This document shows, in pieces, positions 60,893 through 64,000 of a DNA stretch of 64,000 nucleotides. The notes beneath the pieces are model-generated. The model was not told the DNA's origin. It saw only the letters and a program-made list of their open reading frames with translations, and did no database searches. A program made the position numbers and the translations under genes. Source of the DNA: Paenibacillus sp. HWE-109 (GTDB taxonomy: Bacteria > Bacillota > Bacilli > Paenibacillales > NBRC-103111). The stretch lies in NCBI RefSeq assembly GCF_022163125.1, contig NZ_CP091881.1:8636501-8700500 (forward strand), given 5' to 3'. Positions within the stretch are counted from its first letter, which is position 1, and the number at the start of each line of letters is the position of its first letter.

Positions 60893-62242
60893 ATGAAGAA
60901 GGAATGGAAAGTGTTAACGGTGTCTGTGATGAGTTTGGTATTGCTTGCTGGATGTGCGGGAACGCCGAATGCGGGTCCTGCCAAACAAACAGATAGTCCA
61001 AGCAGCACGGCCAATACGTTGGATTGGAATAAAACAAGCGATCCTTCGCTAAAAGGGCAAGAAATTAACGTTCTGTGGGCTGTTTCCAAAGGTGCGGAAA
61101 GTCCACGTGTTGATATGGTGAAGAAATTTACAGAGAAGACCGGAATCAAAGTAAATATTATGGGCGTAGATTATAACTCCTTATATTCCAAAATAACGAT
61201 ATCCGCGTTGTCCAATTCAACAGATCTGGATGTTGTTGAGATGGATACGATTTGGGCGGGACAATTTTTCCAAGGCAATTTGGCAGAGGATTTGACGAAT
61301 GTCATTCCTAAGGATGTTCAGAGTCAATTTACCTCCTCATCGCTTGGATCTGTTACTTATAATGGTCATTTAGTCGCTATGCCTTGGTATTCAGGAACGA
61401 AGCATTTGTATTGGAACAAAGAGCTTTTGGCCAAAGCGGGCATTGATCATGCGCCGAAAACGTACGATGAATTCCGTGAAGCTTCCAAGAAATTGACGGC
61501 AAACGGTGTCTATGGTTCGGGTTGGTCATGGAAGCAGTCCGAAGCTCTAATTACGGATTATGTAAGCTTGGCTTATGCCTTCGGCGGACAATTCTTCGAT
61601 AGCAGCGGCAAGCCATCTTTCAATAAAGGCGGCGGTTTGGATGCATTGAAATACATGGTTGATATTCTGAACAAGGATAAAACGGTAGACCCAGCGAGTC
61701 TGCAATGGTCCGAGTCCGATGTAACACGCGCTTTCTCAGCAGGCAAACTAGCGATGATTAGTGCTTGGGAAGGCCACTACCCAGATCTGAATGATCCGAC
61801 GAAATCCAGTGTCGTAGACAAGACGGATGTCGGTTTAATGCCTGGGCAGGGAAGCGTTGTTTCCTCAGCCGTTACGGGTTCAGAAGGCTTGGCTTTAATG
61901 AAGAACAGTAAACATAAGCAAGCTTCTCTAGCTTTCCTGAAATGGATAGGCGAAAGGGAATACCAGTTGGATGAGTTCAAGATCGAAGGTCAGTATCCAA
62001 CTTTGCAAAGCTTGTACAAAGATCCTGAGTTGTTAGCGGCGGATTCGACGAAGACGATCGGGAAAATTTCTGAACAATTCAACTACGGTCATGACCGTCC
62101 GAATGCGCCAGGTTATGTGAACTGGTCTGATATTTTGGCAGCTGAACTGCATCAAGCGCTGCTTGGTCAGAAGACGCCAGAAGCAGCTTTGAATGACGCC
62201 GCACAAAAAGTAGAAAAAGCAATTGCTGAATCTGGAAAATGA
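60893..62242 (+). CDS. Sugar ABC transporter substrate-binding lipoprotein
   Basis: The 449-residue family 1 SBP has the lipobox LAGC after SLVL. The mature domain has NVLWAVSKGAESPRVDMVKKF, WDIFQG-type pocket residues in MDTIWAGQFFQGNLA, and YGSGWSWKQSEAL. GGAGGTG precedes the ATG. It is controlled by the divergent GntR repressor through sites at 60411, 60651 and 60758. The sugar ligand is not identifiable. Confidence 0.88.
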   Translation: MKKEWKVLTVSVMSLVLLAGCAGTPNAGPAKQTDSPSSTANTLDWNKTSDPSLKGQEINVLWAVSKGAESPRVDMVKKFTEKTGIKVNIMGVDYNSLYSKITISALSNSTDLDVVEMDTIWAGQFFQGNLAEDLTNVIPKDVQSQFTSSSLGSVTYNGHLVAMPWYSGTKHLYWNKELLAKAGIDHAPKTYDEFREASKKLTANGVYGSGWSWKQSEALITDYVSLAYAFGGQFFDSSGKPSFNKGGGLDALKYMVDILNKDKTVDPASLQWSESDVTRAFSAGKLAMISAWEGHYPDLNDPTKSSVVDKTDVGLMPGQGSVVSSAVTGSEGLALMKNSKHKQASLAFLKWIGEREYQLDEFKIEGQYPTLQSLYKDPELLAADSTKTIGKISEQFNYGHDRPNAPGYVNWSDILAAELHQALLGQKTPEAALNDAAQKVEKAIAESGK

Positions 62243-62250
62243 TAGCGGGG

Positions 62251-62281
62251 GCTTGCGGTCAACCTTGTGGCTGGCCGCAGC
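62251..62281 (+). other. Hairpin between SBP and permease genes
   Basis: GCGGTCA pairs with TGGCCGC through one G-U pair, with outer GCTT/AGC partial pairing. No T-run follows. It parallels the stems at 3682 and 52991. Confidence 0.55.
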
Positions 62282-62301
62282 ATTTTCCATAAGGAGGATA
62301 T

Positions 62302-63213
62302 ATGGATAAAACTTTTAGAGCCAAGAGGAAGACATCCTTAAACAACGAACAGAAAAATGTGCTATTGGCGCTTTTATTCATCTTACCTACGGCTTATTTA
62401 CTAATGAAAACGTTTATTTACCCTGTCTATCAAACGATCATTTGGAGTTTCTATCATTATGATTTGATGGACGGTTCAGCTTCTTATTATGTCGGATTCA
62501 AGAATTATCTGGATGTCTTGCAAAGTTCGGATTTCCAGCTGGCTATGAATCGGACGCTTATCTTTACCGTATTGTCGGTCGTCTTGGAACTAATCTTTGG
62601 TTTCGTTAGCGCTTTGCTTCTAAATCAGAATTTTAAGGGCAGGTCCTTTTTTAGAGCCGTTATTATTATTCCGTGGGCATTGTTAACGTTGGTTAACGGG
62701 CTAACTTGGGAATGGATTCTACAGCCTGGCTATGGGGGCCTGACGGTCATTTTGCATCAACTTCATCTTCTTGCGCCTGATGTGAATCCCGTATGGCTGG
62801 CAGACTCGAATCATTTGATTTACTTTGTTGTCATCGCGGATGTCTGGAAGATGACGCCTTTTATCACCATTATTCTGCTTGCAGGCTTGCAGTCCATTTC
62901 ATCCGATCTGTACGAAGCCTCGATGCTTGACGGTGCGGGATTCTGGAGCAAAATCCGTTATATTACGGTGCCGCAGCTTATGCCATCTATCATGATGGCC
63001 ATTGTACTAAGGACGATGGGCGCTTTCAAAGTCTATGACGTGTTAACGGTATTTACCGGAGATGCCACGACTTCCATATCGTACTTAACGTTTAATAACG
63101 CGTTTCGGTATTTCTTCCTCGGGAAGGCGTCCGCAATGGCTTGGATGACTGCCCTCGTAATTCTCATTCTGGCTATCATTTATATACGGCTACTGAATAA
63201 AAAAGAAGATTAG
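62302..63213 (+). CDS. Sugar ABC transporter permease (MalF/UgpA type)
   Basis: The 303-residue CUT1 membrane subunit has a first helix LLALLFILPTAYLLMKTFIY, the segment FVSALLLNQNFKGRSFFRAV and the EAA loop EASMLDGAGFWSKIRYITVP. GGAGG precedes the ATG by 6 bp. It pairs with the permease that starts at 63232. Confidence 0.9.
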   Translation: MDKTFRAKRKTSLNNEQKNVLLALLFILPTAYLLMKTFIYPVYQTIIWSFYHYDLMDGSASYYVGFKNYLDVLQSSDFQLAMNRTLIFTVLSVVLELIFGFVSALLLNQNFKGRSFFRAVIIIPWALLTLVNGLTWEWILQPGYGGLTVILHQLHLLAPDVNPVWLADSNHLIYFVVIADVWKMTPFITIILLAGLQSISSDLYEASMLDGAGFWSKIRYITVPQLMPSIMMAIVLRTMGAFKVYDVLTVFTGDATTSISYLTFNNAFRYFFLGKASAMAWMTALVILILAIIYIRLLNKKED

Positions 63214-63231
63214 CATCCCGGAGGTGGAAGC

Positions 63232-64000
63232 ATGCACCCAAGAAAAATAAGGTGGGACCGAATGTTCAAGGCGTCCAGCACGGATTTATTTGCGCCATTT
63301 TATTTGTGGCTGGGTTTAATCCTGTTGACGGTTTGTTCCTTAGGACCTTTCGTCTACCTCTTTCTATCCTCGATTTCACAAGAAGTCGAACTGATTCAAG
63401 GACATATCATTCCGCAATCACCTACGTTGAAAAATTATATCGGCTTATTGACCGGAAACAACGCCATCGTGTTTGCCAGTGCGCTGAAAAATAGTGTAGT
63501 CGTATCGATATTGGTTACGCTCATTTCGATATTTGTCGGCTTATTTGCCGCCTACGCGTTCTCCAGAATTAAGTTTCCATTCAGAAAAACGGGATTATTC
63601 GTCGTCTTGGCGATGCAAATTATGCCTTCAATTAGTATTGTTACTCCGCTATATATCCTTATCCGAGATGGGATTAAGGTGGGAATTCCATTCACAGGCA
63701 TCGTGTTCTTTCAGACACCGCCACTCTTGGATTCTATATGGGCGCTTATTTTCTCGTACACTTCGTTCAGCTTACCTTATGTCGTATGGCTGCTCGCGGG
63801 ATATTTCCAAACCATACCAAAGGAGCTGGAAGAGGCCTCCTATGTGGATGGAAGCAGTCGTTTCGGCACGATGTTTCGCATCATTCTACCGTTATCTATG
63901 CCGGGGATTGCCGCAACAGCGATATTCGTATTTCTGAATGCCTGGGATGAATTCTTGTTCGCGAATGCTTTCACACAGACCTACGCGTCCAAAACATTGC
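63232..64000 (+). CDS. Sugar ABC transporter permease (MalG/UgpE type), 3' end beyond the window
   Basis: An open frame from ATG 63232 (after GGAGGTGG) runs to the right edge without a stop; about 256 codons are present. It begins MHPRKIRWDRMFKASSTDLF, has a helix LGLILLTVCSLGPFVYLFL, then GLFAAYAFSRIKFPFRK and the EAA loop EEASYVDGSSRFGTMFRIIL. MalG-type permeases are about 270-290 residues long, so only the tail is missing. It completes the CUT1 importer with the genes at 60893 and 62302. Confidence 0.88.
   Translation, partial: MHPRKIRWDRMFKASSTDLFAPFYLWLGLILLTVCSLGPFVYLFLSSISQEVELIQGHIIPQSPTLKNYIGLLTGNNAIVFASALKNSVVVSILVTLISIFVGLFAAYAFSRIKFPFRKTGLFVVLAMQIMPSISIVTPLYILIRDGIKVGIPFTGIVFFQTPPLLDSIWALIFSYTSFSLPYVVWLLAGYFQTIPKELEEASYVDGSSRFGTMFRIILPLSMPGIAATAIFVFLNAWDEFLFANAFTQTYASKTL

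Noticed and set aside
63252..63950. Three short + strand frames near the right edge
   Set aside because: They are out-of-frame shadows of the MalG-type permease that starts at 63232 and runs off the window without a stop.

Overview
The window reads as a Bacillota chromosome, most likely Paenibacillus or a close relative. I infer this from strong AGGAGG-type ribosome binding sites, five lipoprotein-dependent importers (four of the sugar CUT1 type), two YesM/YesN-type two-component pairs, CcpA (cre) sites, ROK, GntR and AraC regulators, SelO, and a large multimodular secreted glycosidase. I saw no rRNA, tRNA, insertion sequence, prophage or CRISPR array. Most genes lie on the + strand and nearly all belong to carbohydrate or small-molecule uptake cassettes.

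Layout. 1-781: 3' end of an oligogalacturonate-lyase-like beta-propeller protein. 782-7456: a cassette with zinc-type asparaginase, sugar SBP, two permeases, CutC-family protein and a ROK repressor. The operon promoter and the repressor's own promoter carry matching palindromes over the -10 box. 7942-16350: secreted modular GH-A glycosidase, a five-bladed-propeller glycosidase and a GH63-like glycosidase, two of them with perfect cre matches. 16512-29761: YesM/YesN pair, SBP, two permeases, GH2 beta-galactosidase, SDR, then an orphan pair of glycine-decarboxylase P-protein halves. 30078-32935: LysR regulator divergent from an ankyrin protein and a cytosine-deaminase-like amidohydrolase. 33581-34660: diguanylate cyclase. 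34852-38330: siderophore block (AraC-TroA fusion, Fur-boxed SBP, FhuF-like reductase). 38438-44059: GntR, SBP, two permeases, ATPase and phosphoesterase. 44150-46282: Gfo/Idh oxidoreductase divergent from an AraC regulator. 46984-54818: YesM/YesN pair, acyl-CoA-dehydrogenase-like flavoprotein, SBP and two permeases. 54935-59567: beta-lactamase-fold hydrolase, OYE-type reductase, Lrp regulator, SelO. 59635-64000: GntR repressor divergent from another CUT1 importer that runs off the right edge.

The CUT1 importers lack a local ATPase, so they probably share a housekeeping MsmX-type ATPase encoded elsewhere. The gaps between modules are occupied by several families of palindromic or tandem intergenic repeats. 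At least three of these families share one design: outward and inward copies of the same arm nested around a core.

The observations I rate highest are the asparaginase/CutC/sugar-importer/ROK cassette with its shared operator, the GcvPA/GcvPB-like pair placed behind a beta-galactosidase without any GcvH, GcvT or Lpd, and the nested palindromic repeat families.
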